NCBI GenBank assembly: GCA_021778875.1
Contig: JAJYBT010000233.1
Coordinates: 1-5,646, forward strand
DNA length: 5,646 nt
From: Acidobacteriota bacterium
GTDB lineage: Bacteria; Acidobacteriota; Terriglobia; Terriglobales; Acidobacteriaceae
Direction of reading: 5' to 3'
Below are positions 1-5,646 of this stretch, piece by piece. The notes under the pieces were generated by a model. The model did no database searches. It had not been told where the DNA came from and saw only the letters and a list, made by a program, of their open reading frames with translations. Position numbers and translations under genes: made by a program. Within the stretch, counting starts at the first letter, position 1. Each line of letters starts with the position of its first letter.

Positions 1-188
1 ACACGCAGTGGTTCAACCTGCTGGCTGCTCCGGCGGCGGTTGTTCCGGTGGGGCGGAGCGCGGATGGACTGCCGATTGGGGTACAGGTGGCGGGGCGTCC
101 GTATGAAGATGAGACAGTTTTAGCGGTTGCTGCGACCATCGAGGAGGAGTTTGGGTATGTGGCGCCTCCGCTGGCGGTGGAGCGCTAA
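1..188 (+). CDS. Amidase signature family enzyme, C-terminal fragment (5' end outside window)
   Basis: An open frame enters from the left edge (first full codon at 3) and ends at TAA 186-188, giving 61 visible residues. The text reads NLLAAPAAVVPVGRSADGLP, followed by an IGVQVAGRPYEDE segment and a final helix around AVAATIEEEFGY. This 'N..G/A.PA..VPVG...GLPIGVQ..GRP..E...L..A..IE' pattern is the standard C-terminus of amidase-signature enzymes, which hydrolyse amide bonds in the cytoplasm with a Ser-Ser-Lys triad and include GatA-like proteins. The triad and glycine/serine-rich signature lie upstream of the window, so the substrate class cannot be judged. The family assignment is good for so short a piece; any finer name would be a guess. 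The frame ends normally and shows no damage. Confidence 0.88.
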   Translation, partial: TQWFNLLAAPAAVVPVGRSADGLPIGVQVAGRPYEDETVLAVAATIEEEFGYVAPPLAVER

Positions 189-475
189 TCCATTGTGAAA
201 TCGCTGTTTAGGACGCAGACGCCGGGCTTGCGCGCGGCTGGCCGCCCGTCAATTGTGATAAATTTCACTGCCAAATCTGTGACTTTCGCGCAAATCCGGC
301 ATCTCAAGGTACGGCGGTCCCCTCGCTTTGAAGTATTTTTCGGGTCCCTGTTGATCGCGTTCGCTTGGGCATTTTTCCCTCTACAGAAGATCCGAGAAAG
401 CTGTAGCGCGCCAACTTCTATCCTTTCGAAGCTGGCATCAACGATGGCGCAAGGAACAGAAAGAGGGCAAAATCC
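189..475. other. Non-coding gap between amidase and the small zinc-ribbon-like gene
   Basis: This stretch of about 290 bp is less GC-biased than its neighbours and holds no gene I can support. A GTG-started frame at 195-479 exists and would overlap the next gene by ATGA, but it has no Shine-Dalgarno sequence and no recognisable family pattern. A CRP-like palindrome lies at 254-269. I did not find a convincing -35/-10 pair or a strong hairpin with a T-run after the amidase stop. Confidence 0.5.
254..269. promoter_or_regulatory. CRP/FNR-family-like palindromic operator candidate
   Basis: The 16-mer TGTGATAAATTTCACT has the TGTGA-N6-TCACA layout with nine of the ten conserved bases matching; only the last base differs. 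Extended by one base it forms an uninterrupted TTGTGA/TTTCAC-like inverted repeat around an AT-rich centre. It lies about 205 bp upstream of the small gene at 476, and 66 bp after the amidase stop. Such sites are bound as dimers by CRP-family regulators. Binding and target are inference. A second TGTGA half-site occurs a few bases downstream, near 278-282. Confidence 0.35.
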
Positions 476-757
476 ATGAGCGTTGTTCGTGTGGTTTTGA
501 ATTTCCTTTATGAAGTTTTTCTTGGCTGCAGTCACCAACATCTGACACGTCCATTCACGCTGCAGAATGAGACCTACATGGTCTGCCTGGACTGCGGGAA
601 GCAAATTTACTACTCCTTTGACACAATGCATACTGTGTCAGCGCGTGATGTGCGCCGCATGCATGCGGCCAATGCAGGTGAAGTGCGCGTGATGCCTGCG
701 TCAGTGGGCGCGCCGCGTCTTGTGCCCACGCAGGCCCGAAAGACTGACGCTGCATAG
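476..757 (+). CDS. Small CxxC zinc-ribbon-like protein of unknown function
   Basis: A 93-residue frame starts at ATG 476, with a purine-rich ribosome site GAGGG at 463-467 and an 8-base spacer. Residues 18-20 read C-S-H and residues 37-40 read CLDC, followed by GKQIYYS. A Cys-x-His pair about 17 residues ahead of a Cys-x-x-Cys knuckle suggests a single bound metal ion, probably zinc. The pattern 'CSH...T.P.T.....YMVCLDCGK.(F/I).Y...M' is familiar to me from short uncharacterised proteins common in acidobacterial genomes, which supports it being a real gene. The C-terminal third is basic (SARDVRRMH) and then low in complexity. No signal peptide or membrane span is evident, so a cytoplasmic location is likely. 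It appears to stand alone, with gaps on both sides. Function is unknown; a nucleic-acid or protein contact role would be speculation. Confidence 0.72.
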   Translation: MSVVRVVLNFLYEVFLGCSHQHLTRPFTLQNETYMVCLDCGKQIYYSFDTMHTVSARDVRRMHAANAGEVRVMPASVGAPRLVPTQARKTDAA

Positions 758-843
758 TTTTCGCGCCGGCAATCGAGTGCGCTGGGAGCAGAGGAATGCT
801 GCCCGTGTATTTATGCGATCAATCGGCAGGATGCGTGGCTTCG

Positions 844-849
844 TATAAT
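844..849 (+). promoter_or_regulatory. -10 promoter hexamer candidate for the ABC operon
   Basis: A perfect TATAAT lies at 844-849, in the gap between the small zinc-ribbon-like gene and the ABC ATPase. Transcription would then start near 856, leaving a leader of roughly 30 bases before the TTG chosen as the ATPase start at 888. I see no good TTGACA-like element 16-18 bases upstream and no TGn extension, so the support is the -10 match plus position only. If real, it argues against translation starting at the TTG at 849, which overlaps the hexamer. Confidence 0.4.
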
Positions 850-887
850 TGGGAAGTACTCCGAATTCTTCTGAATGGTTTCGTGTT

Positions 888-1832
888 TTGATTGTAGAAA
901 TCTCCGGCCTTACAAAAATTTTCCGCGACAAACAGCAGAGCGTAACCGCCGTGGACGGCATCGACCTGACGGTGCAGCCGGGCGAGCTGTTTGGACTGCT
1001 GGGTCCGAACGGCGCGGGCAAGACGACGACTATCGGCATCTGTACGACGCGCACGCTGCCAACGAGCGGAAAGGTGCGGATCGCGGGCGTGGACGTGGTG
1101 GCGCATCCGGCGACGGCGCGGCGAAGCATCGGCGTGGTGCCGCAGTACAACACGCTGGACCGGTCGCTGACGATTTTCGAGAATCTCTACTTCCATTGCA
1201 AGTACTTCGGATTCAGCGGGACGGAGGCGCGGGACCGCTCGAATGAGCTGCTGAAGCAGTTTCTGCTGCTGGAGCGGGCGAAGAGCTATCCGTCGCAGCT
1301 TTCGGGCGGGTTGCAGCAGCGGGTGCAGATTGCGCGGGCGATTGCGCATCGGCCATCGGTACTGTTTCTGGATGAGCCGAGCGCGGGGCTTGATCCGCAG
1401 AGCCGTATTGCGATGTGGGACGCTGTGCGGGCGCTGCGCGCGGAAGGCATCACGGTAGTGCTGACGACGCACTATATGGAAGAAGCCGATGAGCTTTGCG
1501 AGCGCGTGGCGATTATTGATCACGGCAAGGTGCTGGCGCTGGATTCGCCTGAGCGGCTGAAGACGACGCTGGGGGCGAACACGCGCATTGAGCTGGCGTT
1601 GCGCTCGGAAGAAACGTCGCACGCGCTGGCGGAGAAACTGCGGGGGATTCCGCAGGTGCACAGCGTGGAGGCGATGGCGGGCGGACTGCGGGTGATGGTT
1701 CCAAAGCTGGACGGATTGCTGCCGGAGCTGATGCAGGCGACGCACAGTTATGGCGTGCGGGACATCTCGATCAACGAGCCCAGCCTGGAGACGGTGTTCA
1801 TTGAGCTGACGGGGAGGGACCTGCGTGAGTAG
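888..1832 (+). CDS. ABC-2 type exporter, ATP-binding subunit (DrrA/NatA-like)
   Basis: This is the cytoplasmic ATPase that drives the membrane partner encoded directly downstream. From the TTG at 888 the protein is 314 residues, normal for the family. It has Walker A GPNGAGKTT (about 39-47), a Q-loop around VPQYN (Gln about 86), the signature LSGGLQQR (138-145), Walker B VLFLDEP with catalytic Glu about 163, a D-loop AGLDP, and the switch His in TTHYMEEADE (about 195). All ATPase motifs are intact. The last 80 or so residues form the extra C-terminal domain usual in DrrA-like exporters, ending in the typical SLETVFIELTGR. The frame stays open to an earlier TTG at 849; I chose 888 because MIVEISGLTKIF aligns with the normal family N-terminus and 849 sits on a TATAAT box. 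Neither start has a clear ribosome site. The last 8 bases overlap the permease gene. Substrate (drug, lipid, polysaccharide or ion) cannot be read from sequence. Confidence 0.93.
   Translation: MIVEISGLTKIFRDKQQSVTAVDGIDLTVQPGELFGLLGPNGAGKTTTIGICTTRTLPTSGKVRIAGVDVVAHPATARRSIGVVPQYNTLDRSLTIFENLYFHCKYFGFSGTEARDRSNELLKQFLLLERAKSYPSQLSGGLQQRVQIARAIAHRPSVLFLDEPSAGLDPQSRIAMWDAVRALRAEGITVVLTTHYMEEADELCERVAIIDHGKVLALDSPERLKTTLGANTRIELALRSEETSHALAEKLRGIPQVHSVEAMAGGLRVMVPKLDGLLPELMQATHSYGVRDISINEPSLETVFIELTGRDLRE
1813..1818 (+). promoter_or_regulatory. Ribosome binding site deciding the permease start
   Basis: GGAGGG at 1813-1818 lies inside the end of the ATPase gene, 6 bases before GTG 1825. It is the strongest Shine-Dalgarno match in the window and supports the GTG start and translational coupling through the 8-bp gene overlap. 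Confidence 0.65.
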
Positions 1833-2661
1833 CCAGGCCGTGGTGGAACAGCCTATTGTGCGGCAGCCGGTGCGTGTGTCCTATGCGAGCGCGTTTGTTG
1901 GATTGATGCTGCGCGACCTGCGCGTGTTGCGGCGTGAGCTGGGGCCGTTTGTGGTGCGCATTGTGATGCAGCCGCTGCTGTTTCTTTTTGTGTTTACTTT
2001 TCTGCTGCCGCGCATTGGACAGGCGCAGGATGTTGGCGGGGCGAACTTTGCCACGGTGCTGCTGCCGGGGCTGATGGCGGTGGCAATCATGTTCAGCGGC
2101 ATTGCTTCGGTGGCGCTGCCGCTTTCGCAGGAGTTTGGCGTTACGCGCGAGATTGATGACCGGGTGATGTGTCCGCTGCCGGTTGCAGCGGTGGCAGCGG
2201 AGAAGGTGGTCTTCAGCGCGATCCAGAGCATTCTGGCGGCGCTGCTGGTATTTCCGCTGGCGGTGTGGGTTCCGGCAACGCCGGTGTATGCGCACGTGGC
2301 GAGCTGGCCAATGCTGATTGCATCGTTGATTCTGTCGAGCCTGGTGGCGGGTGCGCTGGGGCTGGCGATTGGTGCGAACGTGAAGCCGCAGCAGATCGGG
2401 CTGGTGTTCTCGATTGTGGTGGTGCCGATTACGTTTCTGGGTTGCGTCTACTACCCATGGGAGGCGCTGCACCAGGTGCGCTGGCTGCAGATCGGGGTGT
2501 TGCTGAATCCGATTGTGTACATGAGCGAGGGGCTGCGGGCGGCGCTGACGCCGGGAGTTCCGCATATGCCGTCGCTGCTGATTCTGCTGGCGCTGCTCGT
2601 TTCGCTGGCGGTACTGGGCTGGATTGGACTGCGAGGATTTCTGGGTAAGGTGATCTCGTAG
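1825..2661 (+). CDS. ABC-2 type exporter, membrane permease subunit (DrrB-like)
   Basis: This 278-residue protein is the inner-membrane half of the exporter whose ATPase gene it overlaps by 8 bp. It starts at GTG 1825 behind a strong GGAGGG. The N-terminus (1-40) is cytoplasmic and basic. Six hydrophobic segments are readable at about 43-63, 79-100, 126-149, 163-183, 190-210 and 250-270, the standard ABC-2 layout. Between spans 2 and 3 is the cytoplasmic stretch EFGVTREIDDRVMCPLP (about 103-119), where family members contact the ATPase. The PITFLGCVYYPWEALH region (201-216) and the following LNPIVYMSEGLR (227-238) match the conserved C-terminal half of DrrB/NodJ-type permeases. Length and topology look complete. 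No accessory membrane-fusion or outer-membrane gene is adjacent, so this probably works as a simple inner-membrane exporter. The cargo is unknown. Confidence 0.92.
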   Translation: MSSQAVVEQPIVRQPVRVSYASAFVGLMLRDLRVLRRELGPFVVRIVMQPLLFLFVFTFLLPRIGQAQDVGGANFATVLLPGLMAVAIMFSGIASVALPLSQEFGVTREIDDRVMCPLPVAAVAAEKVVFSAIQSILAALLVFPLAVWVPATPVYAHVASWPMLIASLILSSLVAGALGLAIGANVKPQQIGLVFSIVVVPITFLGCVYYPWEALHQVRWLQIGVLLNPIVYMSEGLRAALTPGVPHMPSLLILLALLVSLAVLGWIGLRGFLGKVIS

Positions 2662-2669
2662 GTGACTTC

Positions 2670-2693
2670 ACAGGTGATGCCACTGCTGTTTTT
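2670..2693 (+). terminator. Possible weak intrinsic terminator after the ABC operon
   Basis: Nine bases after the permease stop, ACAG-GTG (2670-2676) can pair with CAC (2681-2683) and CTGT (2686-2689) around an ATGC loop, with a 2-base bulge. A run of five T follows at once (2689-2693). The stem is only about 7 bp and imperfect, so termination would be partial at best. Confidence 0.35.
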
Positions 2694-2872
2694 CTTCTGT
2701 CGGCATCCGAATAAACAGGATTAAGATTGAAGACCGCGGGAGCAGAGGGCCGTGTGTTTGGGCCGCTGTTCCTGACTTTCGCATGAAGAGACTTCTCCAT
2801 CGGCGGACCGCGCTGCGGAAATTCCTGAGTTACCGCAGCCATTTTGACGTCCATCCGGCGTCGTCGCTCCCT

Positions 2873-2877
2873 GAAGG
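2873..2877 (+). promoter_or_regulatory. Ribosome binding site favouring the TTG start of the lipoprotein
   Basis: GAAGG at 2873-2877 lies 10 bases before an in-frame TTG at 2888 and 19 before an in-frame GTG at 2897. The upstream ATG at 2783 has no comparable purine-rich stretch. The site supports the shorter start, which also gives a normal-length lipoprotein signal peptide. Confidence 0.4.
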
Positions 2878-2887
2878 TCGCTGCAAC

Positions 2888-5101
2888 TTGAATGCAGTGC
2901 CTTCGGGACATAGCTCCTCAAGAATTGCGCTGGCGATTCCCGCGCTGCTCGTACTTGTAACGGGCTGCGGCGTGGGGCAGTTTGGCGCAACGAGCGCGAG
3001 CGGCGCGTTCACGATTACCGCGCCGAGTTCCTCGGTGAGTTCCAATGGGCAGATCAGATTCGGGGCGCGAACCGCTTCGGGCGGGCCCGCGGACGTGGTG
3101 TGGTCGGTGACAGGGGGCGAAAATGCGCCTTCACTGGGGGAAGGGCGCATTAGCGCGGCAGGAGTCTATACGCCGCCGTCGGCGCTTTCGCAGGGCGCGG
3201 TGCGCATTGAGATTGCGGCGCATTTGAAGGGCGATCCGGCGGAAGCAGCGAGCACAGAGGTGCGCGTGACGCCGGGCTTTGTGCAGGCGTTGCTGCCGGA
3301 AAATGCGGCGCTGACGGGACGGTCGTCGCTGGAGGCGACGGCGGAGATTGCCGAAGTGAATGCGGGCAGCGTGTACTGGTCCGTGACCGGCGATGCGCGG
3401 CTGAGCGGCGACATGGGAACACTGAGCAACGCGAGCTGTCAGCGCAGTCTGGACCAGTACACGCAATGCAAGGTGACGTACACGGCTCCGGCAACGGCGA
3501 TGCGGGGGACAATCTATCTGCATGCGACGGTGGACGGGACAGCCACGACGGCTCCGCTGAAGATTGCGCTGAATGACGGCGTGAACAGCACTCCGGTGAC
3601 GAACCAGGCGGCGCAGACGGGGGCCATCGAGTTGGGGTCGTCCGGCGGCAACGACAATGATTTTGACACTTACCAGGGCGCGAATGGCGAGCAGTACGTG
3701 GCTGATTGCTGCGGCGGAACGCTGGGCGCGCTGGTGCAGGACAGCGGCGGGAGCCAGTACATCCTGAGCAACAACCACGTGCTGGCGGAGTCGGACCAAG
3801 GCAAGGTGGGCGACACGATCGACCAGCCGGGGATGATTGACGACGGGTGCGTTCCGCTGAGTCATGCGGGATCAACGCTGCGGCCGGTGGGAACGCTGAA
3901 GTATGTGGTCCCGCTGGCATCAAAGACGACGGATGTGGATGCCGCGCTGGCTGCGGTGAGCCCGGGGGCGGTGGATCCGGCGGGAAAGATTCTGCAACTG
4001 GCGAGCCCGGTGCATCCGGCGGAGACGGACAGTCGGCTGGGCGCGGCGGCTCCGGTGGCCGGCAATGGCGAAGCGCTGACGGCAAGCAGTTTGAACGGGC
4101 TGCGGTTGGCGAAGAGCGGGCGCACGACCGGGCTGACCTGCTCGACCGTTGCGGCGGTCGACCTGAGTGTAAAGGTGGACTACTACAAGGACTGCGCGGA
4201 GACGCAGCCGTATTACACGAAGACCTTTACAGGGCAGATTGGCATTGCGGGCGATCACTTTTCTGACAGCGGCGACTCGGGCGCGCTGGTGGTAGACGCA
4301 TCGAACGCCGAGCCGGTGGGGCTGTTTTTTGCGGGAGGAAGCGACGGGCGCGGGTACGGGCTGAGCATTGCGAATCCGATTGGCGAGGTGCTGCATGAGT
4401 TAGGTGCGCAGGCCGGAAGTAGCCTGAGTATTGTGGGCACGACGACGACACATCCGGTGGCGTGCGTGCAGTATGACTCGAAGACCGGGCCAATCGTGGC
4501 TCCCGTCTCAACCGCGTTACGGAAGCGCGCGAACTTTGTGGCGCAGACTGCGGGCGCGGCGCTAGTGAATGCGGAACGTGGGGTTCTGGGCGTGCGAGGT
4601 GGTGGCAGCCTGGATGATCCCGGCGCGCCGTCAGTTGTGGTGTATGTGAGCAGCTTGCAAGCCGCGGCCAAGGTTTCGGCGACGGTGAACGGCATGCGGA
4701 CGATGGTAATTGTCACCGATATGGCCGCACTGGCACGCAATGATGCGCCCAAAACTCCGATGGAGATGCCGGGGCTAAATTTGACAGCGGACGCATTGGC
4801 AAGCGCGGAGAAAGTGGTGAGTGCGAACGCTCCGCGCCTGATGACTGACCCAGCGATTTTCGGAGTGGGAGTGGGTCAGAGCCTAGACAATCCGGCTGAC
4901 CCGGCACTGCTGGTGCTGGTGGATCCGGATGCGGCTCCCCGAGCCATGCCCGTAACAATTGACGGGATGCGGGTGCGCTACATGAGGCTGCACCGCTTCC
5001 ACGTGACGAAGTCGAAGTATGCCGGCGTGAATCCCGCACCGAGCTGCGCGATCAAGAAGATGCTGGTGCCTGTATCAGGCGAGGGGCGTCTGAACCGCTG
5101 A
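2888..5101 (+). CDS. Secreted lipoprotein with Ig-like modules and trypsin-fold serine protease domain
   Basis: From TTG 2888 this is 737 residues; the frame is open back to ATG 2783 (772 residues). The short start is preferred because a hydrophobic stretch ending in the lipobox VTGC (24-27) follows, giving a normal signal peptide with lipidated Cys27; the ATG would make a 61-residue leader. Ahead of TTG is GAAGG. Domains in order: two Ig-like modules, about 41-129 (VVWSVTGGE...GVYTPP) and 131-230 (VYWSVTGD...VTYTAPA); a trypsin-fold protease, about 275-505, with His297 in LSNNHVLA, Asp349 or Asp351 in TDVDAAL, a GRTTGLT strand (411-417) and Ser464 in GDSGALVV; then two diverged copies of a small module (about 557-609 and 650-700). 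The triad is complete, so it is probably active outside the cytoplasm, on an unknown substrate. SNNHV/GRTTG/GDSG resembles bacterial trypsin-like proteins related to plant NAL1; that link is from memory. The gene's end overlaps the opposite-strand kinase by 50 bp. Confidence 0.85.
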   Translation: MNAVPSGHSSSRIALAIPALLVLVTGCGVGQFGATSASGAFTITAPSSSVSSNGQIRFGARTASGGPADVVWSVTGGENAPSLGEGRISAAGVYTPPSALSQGAVRIEIAAHLKGDPAEAASTEVRVTPGFVQALLPENAALTGRSSLEATAEIAEVNAGSVYWSVTGDARLSGDMGTLSNASCQRSLDQYTQCKVTYTAPATAMRGTIYLHATVDGTATTAPLKIALNDGVNSTPVTNQAAQTGAIELGSSGGNDNDFDTYQGANGEQYVADCCGGTLGALVQDSGGSQYILSNNHVLAESDQGKVGDTIDQPGMIDDGCVPLSHAGSTLRPVGTLKYVVPLASKTTDVDAALAAVSPGAVDPAGKILQLASPVHPAETDSRLGAAAPVAGNGEALTASSLNGLRLAKSGRTTGLTCSTVAAVDLSVKVDYYKDCAETQPYYTKTFTGQIGIAGDHFSDSGDSGALVVDASNAEPVGLFFAGGSDGRGYGLSIANPIGEVLHELGAQAGSSLSIVGTTTTHPVACVQYDSKTGPIVAPVSTALRKRANFVAQTAGAALVNAERGVLGVRGGGSLDDPGAPSVVVYVSSLQAAAKVSATVNGMRTMVIVTDMAALARNDAPKTPMEMPGLNLTADALASAEKVVSANAPRLMTDPAIFGVGVGQSLDNPADPALLVLVDPDAAPRAMPVTIDGMRVRYMRLHRFHVTKSKYAGVNPAPSCAIKKMLVPVSGEGRLNR
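4556..4714 (+). repeat. C-terminal module, copy 1 (protein-level repeat inside the lipoprotein)
   Basis: This encodes about 53 residues with the pattern GVLGVRGGGSLDDPGAP, then a beta-strand VVVYV, about 13 variable residues, and VNGMRTMVIV. It matches copy 2 (4835-4987) at the GV, G-x-SLD(D/N)P-x-x-P, hydrophobic strand and (V/I)(N/D)GMR positions. The two copies are diverged in DNA, so the duplication is old. In relatives, as I recall, a single such alpha-beta unit accompanies the protease domain. Confidence 0.6.
4835..4987 (+). repeat. C-terminal module, copy 2 (protein-level repeat inside the lipoprotein)
   Basis: This encodes about 51 residues: a helix ending near LMTDPA, then IFGVGVGQSLDNPADP, a strand LLVLV, a variable loop, and TIDGMRVRYMR. 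It is followed by RLHRFHVTKSKYAG, an ending that copy 1 lacks. Matching positions with copy 1 are listed there. The final region carries a single Cys (residue 720 from the TTG start) and a short basic tail. Confidence 0.6.
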
Positions 5102-5646
5102 CGGGGAAGAAGACCGAGAACACGGTTCCGGAGGGGTCGTCGCCAATGCGATTGCGGCTGCGTACCCGAATGACGCCCTGGTGCTTGCCGACAATCTCCG
5201 CGCTGACCCAAAGGCCGAGGCCGGTGCCGGTAGACTCCTTGGTGGTGAAGAAGGGCTCGAAGATGTGGCGCTGCGTTTCCCTGCTCATGCCGATGCCGGT
5301 ATCGGCGACGGTCACGCGCACGCCTTTTTGATCTGGATCGAGGGGCGAGTGGGCATAGCGAACACGCAAGAGGAGCCGACCGCCGAGGGGCGTCATGGCA
5401 TCGATAGCGTTGCCGATGAGGTTGGCGAAGAGCTGGCGTAGTTCGCCAGCGAAGCAATAAAGCTGGACATCGTGGGCGTAGCGGCGGCTGACTTCGACCT
5501 GCATGGCGGTGATGCGGCCGTGGTGCAGCGCAAGAACGGACTCCACAAGCTCGCTGACATTGGAAATGACAGGCAGCGTGGACTGGCGGTAGAAGCGGAG
5601 TGTCTGCTGCGTGATCTCTGAGACGCGGGCGAGCTCATGGCTGGCG
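5052..5646 (-). CDS. Sensor histidine kinase, C-terminal part (5' end outside window)
   Basis: The frame enters from the right edge and ends at TGA 5054-5052, giving about 198 codons. It is the catalytic half of a two-component sensor kinase, which autophosphorylates on a His and passes the phosphate to a response regulator. The first visible part, HELARVSEITQQTLRFYRQS, matches the second helix of a HisKA dimerisation domain as in PAS-type kinases; the phosphorylated His should lie just outside the window. The HATPase domain is complete: N-box LFANLIGNAIDAM (about 5429-5391), G1 DTGIG (5303-5289), F-box IFEPFFTTK, G2 GTGLGL (5228-5211) and G3 GTVFSVFFP. All ATP-binding motifs are intact. About 15 further residues follow the last strand and run into the 50-bp antiparallel overlap with the protease gene. 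The sensor input and partner regulator are not visible, so the stimulus is unknown. A GTG at 5546 lies mid-domain and is not the true start. Confidence 0.9.
   Translation of the reverse strand, partial: ASHELARVSEITQQTLRFYRQSTLPVISNVSELVESVLALHHGRITAMQVEVSRRYAHDVQLYCFAGELRQLFANLIGNAIDAMTPLGGRLLLRVRYAHSPLDPDQKGVRVTVADTGIGMSRETQRHIFEPFFTTKESTGTGLGLWVSAEIVGKHQGVIRVRSRNRIGDDPSGTVFSVFFPVSGSDAPRLIQAPASS

Noticed and set aside
195..479. GTG-started 94-codon frame ending in an ATGA overlap with the gene at 476
   Set aside because: There is no Shine-Dalgarno, no recognisable motif and mixed composition. The hydrophobic run near residues 47-61 is not enough to call a membrane protein.
185..631. Antisense frame of 148 codons covering the gap and the small zinc-ribbon-like gene
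   Set aside because: It has no family pattern, opposes a better supported gene with a ribosome site, and its Cys residues look incidental.
785..806. Small hairpin GGGAGCAG...CTGCCC after the zinc-ribbon-like gene, considered as a terminator
   Set aside because: The stem is short with a bulge and no T-run follows it.
819..1745. Long antisense frame (308 codons) opposite the ABC ATPase
   Set aside because: Its translation is rich in Arg, His and Gln, the usual shadow of a GC-rich gene, and the sense strand carries every ATPase motif.
1798..2565. Antisense frame of 255 codons opposite the permease
   Set aside because: His/Arg/Gln-rich shadow with no domain pattern; the sense strand has a clear six-span membrane protein.
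3131..4085. Two overlapping antisense frames (244 and 311 codons) opposite the protease
   Set aside because: One is Arg-rich and the other Pro/Ser-rich, both typical shadows. The sense frame holds the catalytic residues.
3847..4266. Gly-rich + strand frame inside the lipoprotein gene
   Set aside because: It is a +1 frame of GC-rich coding sequence; the glycine content follows from GGC/GGG codons and has no regular repeat.
5146..5441. Two + strand frames opposite the histidine kinase
   Set aside because: They lie fully across the HATPase motifs on the - strand and have no family resemblance.

Overview
The window looks like an ordinary chromosomal stretch from a GC-rich soil-type bacterium, most likely an acidobacterium (Terriglobia). 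This is an inference from gene content: a very short CSH...CxxC zinc-ribbon-like protein, a secreted protein with Ig-like modules of the 'VxWSVTGG...G.ISA.GVYTPP' type, and an attached SNNHV/GDSG serine protease domain, all of which I associate with that phylum. No rRNA, tRNA, CRISPR array, insertion sequence or phage gene is visible.

Layout from left to right: (1) the last 61 codons of an amidase-signature enzyme (1-188, +); (2) a non-coding gap of about 290 bp with a CRP-like palindrome; (3) a 93-residue protein with a predicted metal-binding CxxC/CxH pair (476-757, +); (4) a consensus TATAAT hexamer, then a two-gene ABC-2 exporter operon, ATPase (888-1832, +) and membrane permease (1825-2661, +), overlapping by 8 bp, with a possible weak terminator after it; (5) a large predicted lipoprotein (2888-5101, +) with two Ig-like modules, a trypsin-fold protease with a readable catalytic triad, and two diverged copies of a small C-terminal module; (6) the C-terminal part of a sensor histidine kinase on the opposite strand (5646-5052, -), running off the right edge and overlapping the end of the protease gene by 50 bp tail to tail.

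Functionally, only the ABC pair is clearly one unit: a cytoplasmic ATPase that powers a six-helix membrane partner, of the DrrAB/NatAB type, with unknown substrate. The amidase, the small zinc-ribbon-like protein, the lipoprotein protease and the kinase are neighbours with no shared pathway that the sequence shows. I do not see a convincing new multi-gene system. The most unusual object is the multidomain lipoprotein protease with its duplicated C-terminal module.
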